64,000 bases of DNA from Klenkia sesuvii (GTDB lineage: Bacteria; Actinomycetota; Actinomycetes; Mycobacteriales; Geodermatophilaceae). The notes under the pieces were generated by a model. That model had not been told where the DNA came from. It saw only the letters and a list, made by a program, of their open reading frames with translations, and made no database searches. Shown in pieces: positions 54,084 through 62,285 of the stretch. Location: positions 139,485 through 203,484 of the forward strand of contig NZ_JBAPLU010000007.1 of assembly GCF_037083825.1 (NCBI RefSeq). Direction: 5' to 3'. Position 1 is the stretch's first letter; every line of letters starts with the position of its first letter. The translations under genes were made by a program, and so were the position numbers.

Positions 54084-54520
54084 CGCGTGGCACTCCCCTT
54101 CACGGCGGCGAGGTCGGTCTTGACGCTGTCGAGGGTCTCGGTGGGCAGCGGGGGCTTGGCGTCCTGCACGTCCTTCTTGCCCAGCAGCGCCAGCACGCCG
54201 GCCACGAGGAACAGGACGACGGCGATGATGATCGCGGCCAGGTAGCCCGGCAGCACGTTGGCCAGGCCCAGGATCGCCGCGGTGATGAGCGCGTTCAGGC
54301 CGAGCAGGGCGACCAGGCCGGCGCCGCCGAAGAGCCCGGCGCCCACGCCGAGCTTCTTGGCCTTGCCCTTGACCTCGGCCTGGGCCAGTCGGACCTCGTC
54401 GCGGACCAGGCGGGTGACCAGGTCGGGCAGCTCGCCGATCAGCTGGCCGGTCGAGGCGCGGGAGGGGTCGGGGTGGACGTCGGCGCGGTGCGCGCCGTCG
54501 GCCACGGGGGGCTGGCTCAT
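54080..54520 (-). CDS. Phage-holin-family (PF07332-type) membrane protein
   Basis: 146 residues from the ATG at 54520. An amphipathic N-terminal helix (TGQLIGELPDLVTRLVRDEVRLAQAEVKGKAKK) is followed by two membrane segments (about 58-80 and 85-108) and a charged tail. The family is called holin-like from sequence, but chromosomal actinobacterial members sit in envelope operons and are not phage genes. First gene of the operon with DUF3618, DUF4235 and YihY. Confidence 0.83.
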   Translation of the reverse strand: MSQPPVADGAHRADVHPDPSRASTGQLIGELPDLVTRLVRDEVRLAQAEVKGKAKKLGVGAGLFGGAGLVALLGLNALITAAILGLANVLPGYLAAIIIAVVLFLVAGVLALLGKKDVQDAKPPLPTETLDSVKTDLAAVKGSATR

Positions 54521-54636
54521 CAGGTCTCCTGTGCGCGGGGGGGTGATCGACACAGGCCCCCATGCCCGGCGTCACCGGCCGCCAACCCTGGGCAGCGGAC
54601 GAAGGCGGAACGACATCGGTTGAAGGCGTCCCTCGC

Positions 54637-54642
54637 TAGGGT
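54637..54642 (+). promoter_or_regulatory. -10 box TAGGGT for leaderless gene at 54650
   Basis: TAGGGT ends exactly seven bases before the ATG, identical in layout to the box at 13081. Confidence 0.55.
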
Positions 54643-54649
54643 GGCTGGT

Positions 54650-54889
54650 ATGACCTCGCCTGCGAGCGGCTCGACGACGGGTTGGACATGGCGGCTGCAC
54701 GGCCCCGACGGCACCGTGCTCGACCCGTCCGACCTCGACGTCGACGTCCCGGTGGAGGAGGCGCAGGGCGAGGCCGAGTCGTGGCTGGGTGAGCACTGGC
54801 GCACGCTGCTCGAGCGTGGCGCGGCCAGTGCCTCGCTGCTGCGCGGGGACACCGTCGTCTACGGCCCGATGGGGCTCTCGGCCTCCTGA
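54650..54889 (+). CDS. Small conserved hypothetical protein
   Basis: 79 residues: GWTWRLHGPDGTVLDPSDL near the N-terminus and EAESWLGEHWRTLLERGAASASLLRGDTVVYGPMGL to the end. The pattern resembles a small actinobacterial family of unknown role with a beta hairpin followed by a helix. Leaderless start. It lies between the divergent holin-like gene and the convergent aldo/keto reductase gene. Confidence 0.65.
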   Translation: MTSPASGSTTGWTWRLHGPDGTVLDPSDLDVDVPVEEAQGEAESWLGEHWRTLLERGAASASLLRGDTVVYGPMGLSAS

Positions 54890-54908
54890 CGGCGTCCCCG
54901 CCGCCGCG

Positions 54909-55892
54909 TCAGCCCCGGCTGGTCTTGCCCGGGTCGCGCTCCACGACGTCGCCCAGCACCTCGTCGATGCGGGCCAGCACGTCCGCGCCCAGCTCGACCC
55001 CGGCCGCCGCCACGTTGTCGTGCACCTGCTCGGGCCGGGTGGCCCCGATGATCGCGGCGGCCACGTTGCCGTTCTGCAGCACCCAGGCCAACGCCAGCTG
55101 GGCCATGGACAGCCCGAGGTCCTCGGCGATCGGCCGCAGCTGCTGCACCCGGGTCAGGACGTCGTCGGTCAGGTAGCCCTTCATCGAGCCACCCGCACTG
55201 GGGTGACCGCCGCGGCTGTCGGCCGGCGGGGCCTGCCCGGGCTGGTACTTGCCGGTCAGCACGCCCTGGGCCAGCGGCGACCACACGATCTGCGAGACGC
55301 CCTCGGCCTCCGAGGTCGGCACGACCTCGGCCTCGATCACCCGCCACAGCATCGAGTACTGCGGCTGGTTGCTGATCAGCTGGATGCCCAGTTCACGCGC
55401 GAGCGCTGCACCGGCGGCGATCTCCTCGGCCCGCCACTCCGAGACCCCGACGTAGAGCACCTTCCCGGCGCGCACGAGGTCGGCGAAGGCGGTCATGGTC
55501 TCCTCCAGCGGCACCGTGGAGTCGTACCGGTGCGCCTGGTAGAGGTCGACGTAGTCGGTCTGCAGCCGCTGCAACGAGGCGTGGCAGCTCTCGATGACGT
55601 GCTTGCGGCCCAGCCCGCGGTCGTTCGCCCCGGGGCCGGTCGGCCAGTAGACCTTGGTGGCGATCTCCAGGGACTCGCGGCGCTGGCCGGCCAGCGCGCG
55701 GCCGAGCACGGACTCGGCCTTCGTGCCGGCGTAGACGTCGGCGGTGTCGAACGTGGTGATGCCGGCGTCGAGGGCGGCGCGCACGCAGGCGTGCGCGGCG
55801 TCCTCCTCGACCTGGCTGCCGTGGGTGAGCCAGTTGCCGTAGGCGAGTTCGGTGATGTTCAGGCCGGAGCGGCCCAGTCGACGTGTCTGCAC
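54909..55892 (-). CDS. Aldo/keto reductase
   Basis: 327 residues, TIM-barrel NADPH oxidoreductase of the YajO/Kv-beta-like group. The tetrad is visible: Asp and Tyr in FDTADVYAGTKAE, Lys in EIATKVYWPTG, His in YQAHRYDSTVPL. The cofactor loop SNQPQYSMLWR is conserved. Reduces an unknown carbonyl. GTG start with TACGTT seven bases upstream. Confidence 0.92.
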   Translation of the reverse strand: MQTRRLGRSGLNITELAYGNWLTHGSQVEEDAAHACVRAALDAGITTFDTADVYAGTKAESVLGRALAGQRRESLEIATKVYWPTGPGANDRGLGRKHVIESCHASLQRLQTDYVDLYQAHRYDSTVPLEETMTAFADLVRAGKVLYVGVSEWRAEEIAAGAALARELGIQLISNQPQYSMLWRVIEAEVVPTSEAEGVSQIVWSPLAQGVLTGKYQPGQAPPADSRGGHPSAGGSMKGYLTDDVLTRVQQLRPIAEDLGLSMAQLALAWVLQNGNVAAAIIGATRPEQVHDNVAAAGVELGADVLARIDEVLGDVVERDPGKTSRG

Positions 55893-55899
55893 GCCCTCG

Positions 55900-55905
55900 A
55901 ACGTA
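55900..55905 (-). promoter_or_regulatory. -10 box TACGTT for leaderless aldo/keto reductase
   Basis: TACGTT on the minus strand, seven bases before the GTG at 55892. Confidence 0.55.
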
Positions 55906-55922
55906 GGCCGGACGCCGGGGGC

Positions 55923-56525
55923 CTACACCTCGGCGCCGACGGCCACCTGCGGCTTGGGGAACCGCCACCGGCGGACCATCGTGGCACGGCTGATGCCGTA
56001 CCAGACCAGGCCCCTGGTGCGGGTGACGTTCGGGAACCGCTCGGCGACGACCTTCTTGATGCGTCGACCCAGCACGACCGAGTCGCCGATGATGACCAGG
56101 AAGAAGGCGAACCACAGGAAGACGGTGTAGCTCTGCACGGCCTGGTTGGGGATGAAGTAGCCGACCAGCACCAGGGCGGCGACGACGAGGAAGAGGCTGC
56201 CGGCGTTGCGGCGGGCGTCCACCACGTCGCGCACCAGGCGCTTCTCGGGGCCCCGGTCGCGGGCGGGCAGGGCGCTGTCGTCCCCACGGGCTGCGGCCTC
56301 GCGGGCGCTGCCCCGGTTGGCCGCCTGCTGCTCGCGCATGCGCTTGTAGGCCTCCTTGCGCGTGCGCGGCGGGGGCGGCGGCGGGCCCTGGCGGCGGCCC
56401 TGGGCCTCGCTGCGCTTGGGCGTGGGACGCCCCTTGCCGACCGTGCTCAGCTGCTGGGCGGTGAGGTCGACGGCCGGGTCCGGGGTGGTCTCGGCGGGAC
56501 GGCGGCCTGGCAGACGGAGCTTCAC
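55923..56525 (-). CDS. DUF3043 membrane protein
   Basis: 200 residues from the GTG at 56525. A long basic N-terminus (KGRPTPKRSEAQGRR, PPPPPPRTRKEAYKRMREQ) precedes RLVRDVVDARRNAGSLF, two membrane segments (about 111-130 and 137-155) and a basic C-terminal helix. DUF3043 is actinobacterial and uncharacterised, but commonly adjacent to asnB and the Fe-S carrier, as here. TAGACT stands eight bases before the start. Confidence 0.88.
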   Translation of the reverse strand: MKLRLPGRRPAETTPDPAVDLTAQQLSTVGKGRPTPKRSEAQGRRQGPPPPPPRTRKEAYKRMREQQAANRGSAREAAARGDDSALPARDRGPEKRLVRDVVDARRNAGSLFLVVAALVLVGYFIPNQAVQSYTVFLWFAFFLVIIGDSVVLGRRIKKVVAERFPNVTRTRGLVWYGISRATMVRRWRFPKPQVAVGAEV

Positions 56526-56533
56526 AGCCGGCG

Positions 56534-56539
56534 AGTCTA
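56534..56539 (-). promoter_or_regulatory. -10 box TAGACT for DUF3043 gene
   Basis: TAGACT on the minus strand, eight bases before the GTG at 56525. Confidence 0.45.
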
Positions 56540-56608
56540 CGTGGCCGGGCACCGGTCCCGGAGCTGCGCCGAGACCTGCGCAACAGCCTGCGCGCGCCCG
56601 CGGCGCCG

Positions 56609-56614
56609 TACAGT
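56609..56614 (+). promoter_or_regulatory. -10 box TACAGT of the Fe-S carrier gene
   Basis: TACAGT about 90 bases upstream of the ATG at 56704. Unlike its neighbours, this gene would have an 80-base leader ending in GGGAGGACAG. Confidence 0.4.
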
Positions 56615-56703
56615 GGGAAGCAGCCCCGCCACGGCGGTGTTGGTCCGCGCAGAACGCAGCAGAGCCCCGGTTGCGCCGGACCCTCGATGTGGGAGGACAG
56701 ACC

Positions 56704-57066
56704 ATGACCGTGCAGGACACCCAGGCCACCCCCGACGCCGCCACCGGCGTCATCCTCAGCGACCCGGCTGCGGCCAAGGTGAAGGCGCTGCTGGACCAGG
56801 AGGGGCGTGACGACCTGCGCCTGCGCATCGCCGTGCAGCCCGGTGGCTGCTCCGGCCTGCGCTACCAGCTCTTCTTCGACGAGCGCTTCCTCGACGGCGA
56901 CCAGACCCACGAGTTCGGCGGCGTGGAGGTCATCGTGGACCGCATGAGCTCGCCCTACCTCGGTGGCGCCACGATCGACTTCGTCGACACCATCGAGAAG
57001 CAGGGGTTCACCATCGACAACCCCAACGCGGGCAGCTCCTGCGCCTGCGGTGACTCGTTCTCCTGA
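56704..57066 (+). CDS. Iron-sulfur cluster carrier, HesB/IscA/ErpA type
   Basis: 120 residues, A-type carrier fold. The three cluster ligands are present: Cys49 in GGCSGLRY and Cys113/Cys115 in SCACGDSF. It delivers Fe-S clusters to client enzymes; LipA and respiratory proteins encoded nearby are plausible clients. ATG with GGGAGGACAGACC upstream. Followed by a strong bidirectional hairpin. Confidence 0.92.
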   Translation: MTVQDTQATPDAATGVILSDPAAAKVKALLDQEGRDDLRLRIAVQPGGCSGLRYQLFFDERFLDGDQTHEFGGVEVIVDRMSSPYLGGATIDFVDTIEKQGFTIDNPNAGSSCACGDSFS

Positions 57067-57072
57067 CCCCGC

Positions 57073-57115
57073 ACGACGGAGGCCCGGCACCCCTGGGGTG
57101 CCGGGCCTCCGTCGT
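57073..57115. terminator. Bidirectional terminator between Fe-S carrier and asnB
   Basis: Twenty-one-base arms (57073-57093 with 57095-57115) are perfectly complementary. It lies between convergent stops and serves both genes. Confidence 0.8.
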
Positions 57116-57117
57116 CC

Positions 57118-59079
57118 CTACAGCGTGACGGGGTAGACGGTCTCGGGGACGTCGACGGCGATGCGCTCCTCGACGAAGATGCCGTGCCAGACCATGAAGA
57201 CCAGCACCTCCCACAGCTGACGGGCGGTGCGCTTGCTGGGCGGGGCCCCCGCCGCAGCGGCCGCGCGCAGCCGCTCGAGCAGACCGAGGACGACGGTGCG
57301 GTCCAGCCACTGCTCGGTCTGGCTGGACGTGATGATGTCCCGCGCCCAGTCGTGCAGCGGGCCGGCGAGGAAGTCGGCCGTCGGCACGGGGAAGCCCAGC
57401 TTGCGGCGGTCCATGATGCGCGGCGGCACGATCTGGCGCATGGCCTGCCGCAGGGCGTACTTCGTCGTCCCCGCCTTCGCGTGCCCCCGACCGCGGGGCG
57501 TGCGCATCTCCAGCGGCAGGGTCGACGCCAGCGCGAACACCTCGGGGTCGAGGAAGGGCACGCGCAGCTCGAGGGAGTTGGCCATGGTCATCTTGTCCGC
57601 CTTGACCAGGATGTCCCCGCGCAGCCAGGTGAACAGGTCGACGTACTGCATCGCGGTCACGTCGTCGTAGCCGGCGTCACGGGCCTGGGCGTACAGCGCC
57701 TCGGTGACCTGTACGTGCGACAGGTCGCGGTCGCGGCCCGGCATGAGCGCGGCGAGCTCGTCGTCGCGCAGGTTGCGGGCGTTGCCGTAGTAGCGCTGCT
57801 CGAGCGGGGTGGCCGCCCGGCGCAGCAGGTCCTGGCCGCGGACGCCCTCGGGCAGCAGGCCGGCGATGCGGGTCAGCGCCCGGCGCCCGGGGGCCGGCAG
57901 GCCCTTCGCCCAGGCCAGGCTCAGCGGCTCGCGGTAGATCGTGTACCCGCCGAACAGCTCGTCGGCGCCCTCGCCGGAGAGCACCACCTTGACGTGCTTG
58001 CGGGCCTCCCGGGCCACGAAGTACAGCGGCACGAGCGCGGGGTCGGCGACCGGGTCGTCGAGGTACCAGACCACCTCGGGGATGGCCGCGGCGAAGTCGT
58101 CGGCGGTGATCTCCACCGGGACGTGGCGCACCCCGAGGACCGCCGCGGACTCGGCCGCGATGTCGACCTCGGACGTCGACTCGCGGGCGAACCCGACGGT
58201 GAAGGTGAGCAGGTCGGGGTTGTAGCGGTGGGCGAGCGCGGCGATGGCCGTGGAGTCGATGCCGCTGGACAGGAACGACCCGACCGTCACGTCGGCGCGC
58301 ATGTGCTTGGCGACCGACTCCTCCAGCACCTCGGCGATGCGGTCGTAGAGCTGCTGCGCAGCCCCGGCGGGCACCGGCCGCGGGGTGAACCGGGGGTGGA
58401 ACCACCGCTCGGTCGTCATCTCCCCGCCGGCGAGGGTGAACCGGGTGCCGCTCTCGACCTTCGCGATGCCGCGGTGCAGGGTGGCCGGCTCGGGCACGTA
58501 CTGCAGGGTCAGGTAGTGCTGCAGCGATGCCGGGTCCACGCCACCGGCCGCCTCGGACCCGCCCAGCAGTTCCAGCAGCGCCTTCTTCTCGCTGCTGAGC
58601 ACGAGCCCGCCATCGGCCAGCCGCGCGGTGAACAGCGGCTTGATGCCGAAGGGGTCGCGGGCGCCGAACGCCGTCCCGGTCTCGGTGTCCCAGATGACGA
58701 ACGCGAACATGCCGCGCAGGCGGTGGACGACGTCGGGGCCCCAGTGGTGGAACCCGGCCACGATCGCCTCGGTGTCGCCCTCGGTGGCGAACTCGGCACC
58801 CAGCTCGCGCAGCTCGGCACGCAGCTCGACGTAGTTGTAGATCTCGCCGTTGAACAGGATCCGGTAGCGGTCACCGGCGTAGGCCAGCGGCTGCGGGCTG
58901 CCCCCGACGTCGATGATCGACAGCCGGTTGAACCCCAGCACCGTGTGCCCGTCGGACCACACCGCGGTGTCGTCGGGACCGCGGTGGTGCAGGCAGTGCA
59001 GGGCGTGCCGGACGCCGTCGACCCGGGCCTGGTCGACCCGCTCGGCATCGGTGGACAGGTAGGCGAGCAGGCCGCACAT
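57118..59079 (-). CDS. asnB: Asparagine synthetase, glutamine-hydrolysing
   Basis: 653 residues. The class II glutaminase domain starts with the catalytic Cys2 (MCGLLAYL) and runs to about 210; HHRGPDDTAVW and NGEIYNYVELR line its pocket. The synthetase domain has the PP-loop SSGIDST near 275 and VLSGEGADELFGGY near 375. Makes asparagine, or amidates another carboxylate: the actinobacterial genes next to cytochrome oxidase are often linked to cell-wall amidation instead. Single long gene; glutamine comes from the gln genes upstream. Confidence 0.88.
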   Translation of the reverse strand: MCGLLAYLSTDAERVDQARVDGVRHALHCLHHRGPDDTAVWSDGHTVLGFNRLSIIDVGGSPQPLAYAGDRYRILFNGEIYNYVELRAELRELGAEFATEGDTEAIVAGFHHWGPDVVHRLRGMFAFVIWDTETGTAFGARDPFGIKPLFTARLADGGLVLSSEKKALLELLGGSEAAGGVDPASLQHYLTLQYVPEPATLHRGIAKVESGTRFTLAGGEMTTERWFHPRFTPRPVPAGAAQQLYDRIAEVLEESVAKHMRADVTVGSFLSSGIDSTAIAALAHRYNPDLLTFTVGFARESTSEVDIAAESAAVLGVRHVPVEITADDFAAAIPEVVWYLDDPVADPALVPLYFVAREARKHVKVVLSGEGADELFGGYTIYREPLSLAWAKGLPAPGRRALTRIAGLLPEGVRGQDLLRRAATPLEQRYYGNARNLRDDELAALMPGRDRDLSHVQVTEALYAQARDAGYDDVTAMQYVDLFTWLRGDILVKADKMTMANSLELRVPFLDPEVFALASTLPLEMRTPRGRGHAKAGTTKYALRQAMRQIVPPRIMDRRKLGFPVPTADFLAGPLHDWARDIITSSQTEQWLDRTVVLGLLERLRAAAAAGAPPSKRTARQLWEVLVFMVWHGIFVEERIAVDVPETVYPVTL

Positions 59080-59119
59080 GGGGGAGGGGGTCTCCGCGGG
59101 GTGTCGGGGGCGGTGGGCG

Positions 59120-59455
59120 TCAGAGGGGCTGGCCGGCCAGCACCCGCCGGCTCACCCGCCGCTCGGCCCAGAAGGACAGGAAGGGGACGACGCCGGCCAG
59201 CAGCACCAGCACCGTGCCCTTGCCGGTGAACCTCGCCTTGAGGGCGAGGTCGAAGGCGGTGACGAGGTACACGATGAAGAGGAAGCCGTGGATCGGGGAG
59301 ACGACCTTGGACACCTCGGGCACGTCGAAGCCGTAGCGGAGCGGGATGGCCACGAGCACCAGCACCAGCAGCATGACGCCCACGACGTAGGCCATGACCT
59401 GGTAGCGCTTGAGGGCCGCGGCGGTGCGCGGGGGGACGGTGGTGTCAGTTGCCAT
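59120..59455 (-). CDS. DUF3817 membrane protein
   Basis: 111 residues with three hydrophobic segments (about 17-38, 52-70, 81-97). VVSPIHGFLFIVYLVTAFDLALKARF and LVLLAGVVPFLSFWAERRV are DUF3817 text. Function unknown; the gene is regularly found beside cytochrome c oxidase genes in actinobacteria, which suggests an assembly or membrane role. It overlaps the upstream gene by 11 bases. Confidence 0.85.
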   Translation of the reverse strand: MATDTTVPPRTAAALKRYQVMAYVVGVMLLVLVLVAIPLRYGFDVPEVSKVVSPIHGFLFIVYLVTAFDLALKARFTGKGTVLVLLAGVVPFLSFWAERRVSRRVLAGQPL

Positions 59456-59804
59456 CTCGACCTCGCAGGGCCTTCTCGTTGAGCTCGGCCAGGTAGCGGT
59501 TGTAGGCAGCGAGCTCGGGGTCGCCGGTGGTGTCGATGCGCGGGCGCTGGTAGAGCACGACCTCGTGGCCCGGCTCGTCCTCGTCGGGGTCCCGGTTGAG
59601 CTCGACGCGGACCATCTTGGCGTAGAACCACAGGCCCATGAACCCGTAGAGGGGCCACTGCAGGGCGTAGCTCCAGTTGACCGCCCCGCCGCCGTTCTCG
59701 GCCTTGGACAGCTGCCAGTAACCGAGGAAGAAGGTGGCGACGAACAACGCGGCCACCAGCAGGTGCAGCAGCACCCAGCGCAGGGTCAACAACCGGGGGA
59801 GCAC
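59445..59804 (-). CDS. Conserved membrane protein near cytochrome oxidase genes
   Basis: 119 residues from the GTG at 59804. Two hydrophobic segments: RWVLLHLLVAALFVATFFLGYWQLSKAE (about 9-36) and LQWPLYGFMGLWFYAKMVRVEL (48-69), followed by an acidic cytosolic tail. The LGYWQL motif in the first helix recalls SURF1-type N-termini, but the rest of SURF1 is missing. Probably linked to oxidase assembly by position. TACAGT stands seven bases before the start. Confidence 0.7.
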   Translation of the reverse strand: MLPRLLTLRWVLLHLLVAALFVATFFLGYWQLSKAENGGGAVNWSYALQWPLYGFMGLWFYAKMVRVELNRDPDEDEPGHEVVLYQRPRIDTTGDPELAAYNRYLAELNEKALRGRDGN

Positions 59805-59811
59805 GCCTGCG

Positions 59812-59817
59812 ACTGTA
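59812..59817 (-). promoter_or_regulatory. -10 box TACAGT for leaderless gene at 59804
   Basis: TACAGT on the minus strand, exactly seven bases before the GTG. Confidence 0.55.
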
Positions 59818-59921
59818 ACCGCCGGGCCGGTCGGCACCGGTGGTCCACGGACCAGGTCACACCTCGGCAACACCTGGCCGGGCGGTCTGCAGCCAGGGGT
59901 CGCCGTCCAGGTGCGGTCGGC

Positions 59922-59927
59922 TACGCT
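59922..59927 (+). promoter_or_regulatory. -10 box TACGCT of ctaC
   Basis: TACGCT about 119 bases upstream of the ctaC start, giving a leader of about 110 bases. Confidence 0.35.
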
Positions 59928-60045
59928 CGCCTCGACTGTGGTCGTGGTGGGCAGCACCTGTCGACAGACCGGGAAGCCCCCACGACAGACACCGATCCGT
60001 ACCGCGCGGCGCCCGCTGCGCGGAGGAACAAGGAGGCACCGAGCA

Positions 60046-60927
60046 GTGGCTCGACGGAGCAAGCTCGCGCGGGTCGCCGCGCTCGGCGTCCTGGCTGTGC
60101 TCAGCCTCTCCGGATGCGAACTCAACAACGAGTTCTGGCGGTTCGGCTGGCCCGAGGGTGTGACCGACGAGGCCGAGCAGATGCGCCACCTCTGGACCGG
60201 CTCGGTCATCGCCGCCCTGGTCGTCGGGGTCGCGGTGTGGGGGCTGATCTTCTGGTCGATGATCCGCCACCGCAAGCGCGGTGACGAGCTGCCGAAGCAG
60301 ACGGCCTACAACCTGCCCCTGGAGATCGTCTACACGATCATCCCGTTCGTCATGATCGCGGTGCTGTTCTTCTACACCGTCGTCGTGCAGAACCGGGTGC
60401 AGGAGCGCAGCGACAACCCCGACGTCACGATCGCGGTCAACGCCTTCAAGTGGAACTGGCAGTTCGTCTACCCGGAGACCACCGACGCCAACGGCGGCAC
60501 CCCGGTGAGCACGACCGGTTCGAGCACCGAGATCCCGATCCTGGTCGTCCCCGTCGACCAGACGATCCGTTTCGAGGTGGCCTCGGCCGACGTCATCCAC
60601 TCGTTCTGGGTGCCCGAGTTCCTCTTCAAGCTCGACGTCATCCCCGGCAACGAGAACGGCCGCGACAACGTCTTCGAGGTCACCGTCCGCGAGCAGGGCG
60701 CCTTCGTGGGCCGCTGCGCCGAGCTGTGCGGCACCTACCACGCGAACATGAACTTCGAGGTCCGCGCGGTGTCCGGCGACGACTACGACGCCTACCTGGC
60801 TGCCCGCGAGGACGGCCTGTCCACCTACGACGCCCTCGAGAGCATCGGGCAGGACGGGTCGGCCACCACGACCCAGCCGTTCGACCAGCTCACCGAGTCC
60901 CAGCAGCTCGACGCCGCGGGCAACTGA
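60046..60927 (+). CDS. ctaC: Cytochrome c oxidase subunit II
   Basis: 293 residues from the GTG at 60046 with AAGGAGG ten bases upstream. A lipoprotein signal ends at Cys24 (SLSGC). Two membrane helices (about 46-70 and 90-112) precede the outside CuA domain: SADVIHSFWVPEFLFKLD, then CAELCGTYHANM with the CuA Cys, His and Met ligands. Passes electrons to subunit I. It is followed by ctaF 39 bases later; the subunit I gene is not in the window, as is common in actinobacteria. Confidence 0.95.
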   Translation: MARRSKLARVAALGVLAVLSLSGCELNNEFWRFGWPEGVTDEAEQMRHLWTGSVIAALVVGVAVWGLIFWSMIRHRKRGDELPKQTAYNLPLEIVYTIIPFVMIAVLFFYTVVVQNRVQERSDNPDVTIAVNAFKWNWQFVYPETTDANGGTPVSTTGSSTEIPILVVPVDQTIRFEVASADVIHSFWVPEFLFKLDVIPGNENGRDNVFEVTVREQGAFVGRCAELCGTYHANMNFEVRAVSGDDYDAYLAAREDGLSTYDALESIGQDGSATTTQPFDQLTESQQLDAAGN

Positions 60928-60966
60928 CGTGACCCACTTCCAGAACGCGCAGCGGGAGGACAGGCC

Positions 60967-61368
60967 GTGAAGGTCGAAGCACTCATCTTCAACGTGATCG
61001 CGGTGTTCGCGATCGTCCTCGCGGTCGTCTACGGGGTGTGGTCGCGCGAGCCCATCGGCACCACCGCCCTGGCGCTCTCCGCCGGTCTCCTCGGGCTCAT
61101 CGGTGGGTTCTTCTGGTTCGTCTCGCGCCGCATCGACTCCCGGCCCGAGGACCTCAAGGACGCCGAGATCGCCGACGGCGCCGGTGAGCTGGGGTTCTTC
61201 TCCCCGGGGAGCTACTGGCCCTTCGGGCTCGCCCTCTCGGCCGCCCTCATGGGTCTGGCGTTGGCGTTCTTCTACCCCTGGCTGATCATCATGGCCGGCG
61301 CGGCTCTGCTGATCACCATCGGCGGCCTGCTGTTCGAGTACTACTCGGGGCAGAACGCGCACAGCTGA
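60967..61368 (+). CDS. ctaF: Cytochrome c oxidase subunit IV
   Basis: 133 residues from a GTG with GGGAGG upstream. Four hydrophobic segments (about 4-22, 32-52, 82-99, 100-122) match actinobacterial CtaF; the middle loop RPEDLKDAEIADGAGELGFFSPGSYWP is characteristic. A small structural subunit of the aa3 oxidase. In relatives the cytochrome bc1 (qcr) genes often follow nearby; here a terminator and foreign-looking DNA follow instead. Confidence 0.92.
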   Translation: MKVEALIFNVIAVFAIVLAVVYGVWSREPIGTTALALSAGLLGLIGGFFWFVSRRIDSRPEDLKDAEIADGAGELGFFSPGSYWPFGLALSAALMGLALAFFYPWLIIMAGAALLITIGGLLFEYYSGQNAHS

Positions 61369-61380
61369 CCCCATCGGTTG

Positions 61381-61420
61381 CAGGAAGGCCCCGTCCACCC
61401 CGGTGGACGGGGCCTTCCTG
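61381..61420 (+). terminator. Terminator hairpin after ctaF
   Basis: Nineteen-base perfect arms (61381-61399 with 61402-61420), 12 bases past the ctaF stop. It marks the end of ordinary sequence before the acquired-looking segment. Confidence 0.8.
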
Positions 61421-62102
61421 CGTTCCGGTCCCGGCGCCGCCTCGCCGCACTGGCCCAGCCCGATCCAGGCACGCCCAGCGTTGATCAGGGGGGTGCACGA
61501 TGTCCTGTCCTCCTCCAGCAGATCTGGCCCAGGGGGCTGGACTTTCGTGCGGGAGGACGACGCCGCACATGGCACAGGAGAAGGCGGGGGCCGCCACCGG
61601 TGGGGCCCTGGCGCGGTCCGGGTGGGGCTGCGCCTTGCCCGATGGGCCGGTCCGCCGGGCGGCTGGTCCGCCGGGCGGCCCGTCGGCTGGTCCGCCGGGC
61701 GGCCGGTCCGCCAATCTGCCGTCTGCCGGGTCTCGCCTACTGATTCCACGACTGCCGCTCATGGCCCACCTCGGGGTAGGGGCCGCCGGGCCGGCCAAAG
61801 TAGAAGGCACTCTCGCCTCCTGAGTCCTGGACCCCGGATAGGCAGCCTGGCGCCTGGGACCCCCAGCTCCCAGCCAAGTGCTCGCCACCGCTGACCCCGG
61901 TGTCGACTGCATGGGCCAAGCCCAGGGCGCGTTCGCGATGTTCGCGGGGTATATCCGCTAGTGCCCCGGCACTGCCATGCCGGTCACGCCGCGGGGAATG
62001 TTGCCTGAGCTACGGCCGCACAAGCGGCGGTGTCGCCAGATTCCGGGGATAGGCATACGGGGTTCCTGAGCTGCAACGCCGACCGGAGCGTCAGGCGATT
62101 GC
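61421..62102. other. 682-base stretch with no supported gene
   Basis: Open frames here exist but lack family resemblance, ribosome sites and the usual third-position GC bias. The stretch contains a GC-rich tandem repeat (61647-61713) and a less GC-rich part (about 61930-62090) with tokens such as TATATCC. It reads like eroded or inserted DNA. I see no promoter or RNA gene I could defend. Confidence 0.6.
61647..61713. repeat. Imperfect GC-rich tandem repeat
   Basis: The unit GGTCCGCCGGGCGGC occurs at 61649, 61665 and 61689, with a partial copy at 61705. Spacing is 16, 24 and 16 bases, all multiples of eight. It is a slippage-type repeat inside non-coding sequence. Confidence 0.7.
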
Positions 62103-62264
62103 CTACAGCGCGGCGTGGGTGCCGAACTCTCGGGAGTGATAGATGAGCGGAGCACCGTCGGCGGTCTCGGCCAAGCGTACGAGGCCGAGCAGGACGACGT
62201 GGTGGCCGCCGTCGACGAACCGGTCGACGTCGTAGGCCAGCCAGCCGGGGCGGCCAAGATGCGG
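62103..62264 (-). pseudogene. C-terminal remnant of a flavin reductase (HpaC/HsaB-like)
   Basis: About 53 codons on the minus strand end in a stop at 62103: GRPGWLAYDVDRFVDGGHHV, then VLLGLV and PLIYHSREFGTHAAL. This is the end of the flavin reductase-like domain, where W-L-x3-VD, G-x-H-x-V and PL-x-YH recur. The N-terminal two thirds, with the flavin site, are missing; upstream of about 62265 the frame enters the 5' part of the monooxygenase gene on the other strand. It is likely the former reductase partner of that monooxygenase. Confidence 0.65.
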
Positions 62265-62285
62265 GGAAGCTCGTGATCGAGCGAC

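Noticed and set aside
61500..61823. Hypothetical gene in the gap after ctaF
   Set aside because: No ribosome site, repeat-driven composition, wrong third-position GC bias and no family resemblance.
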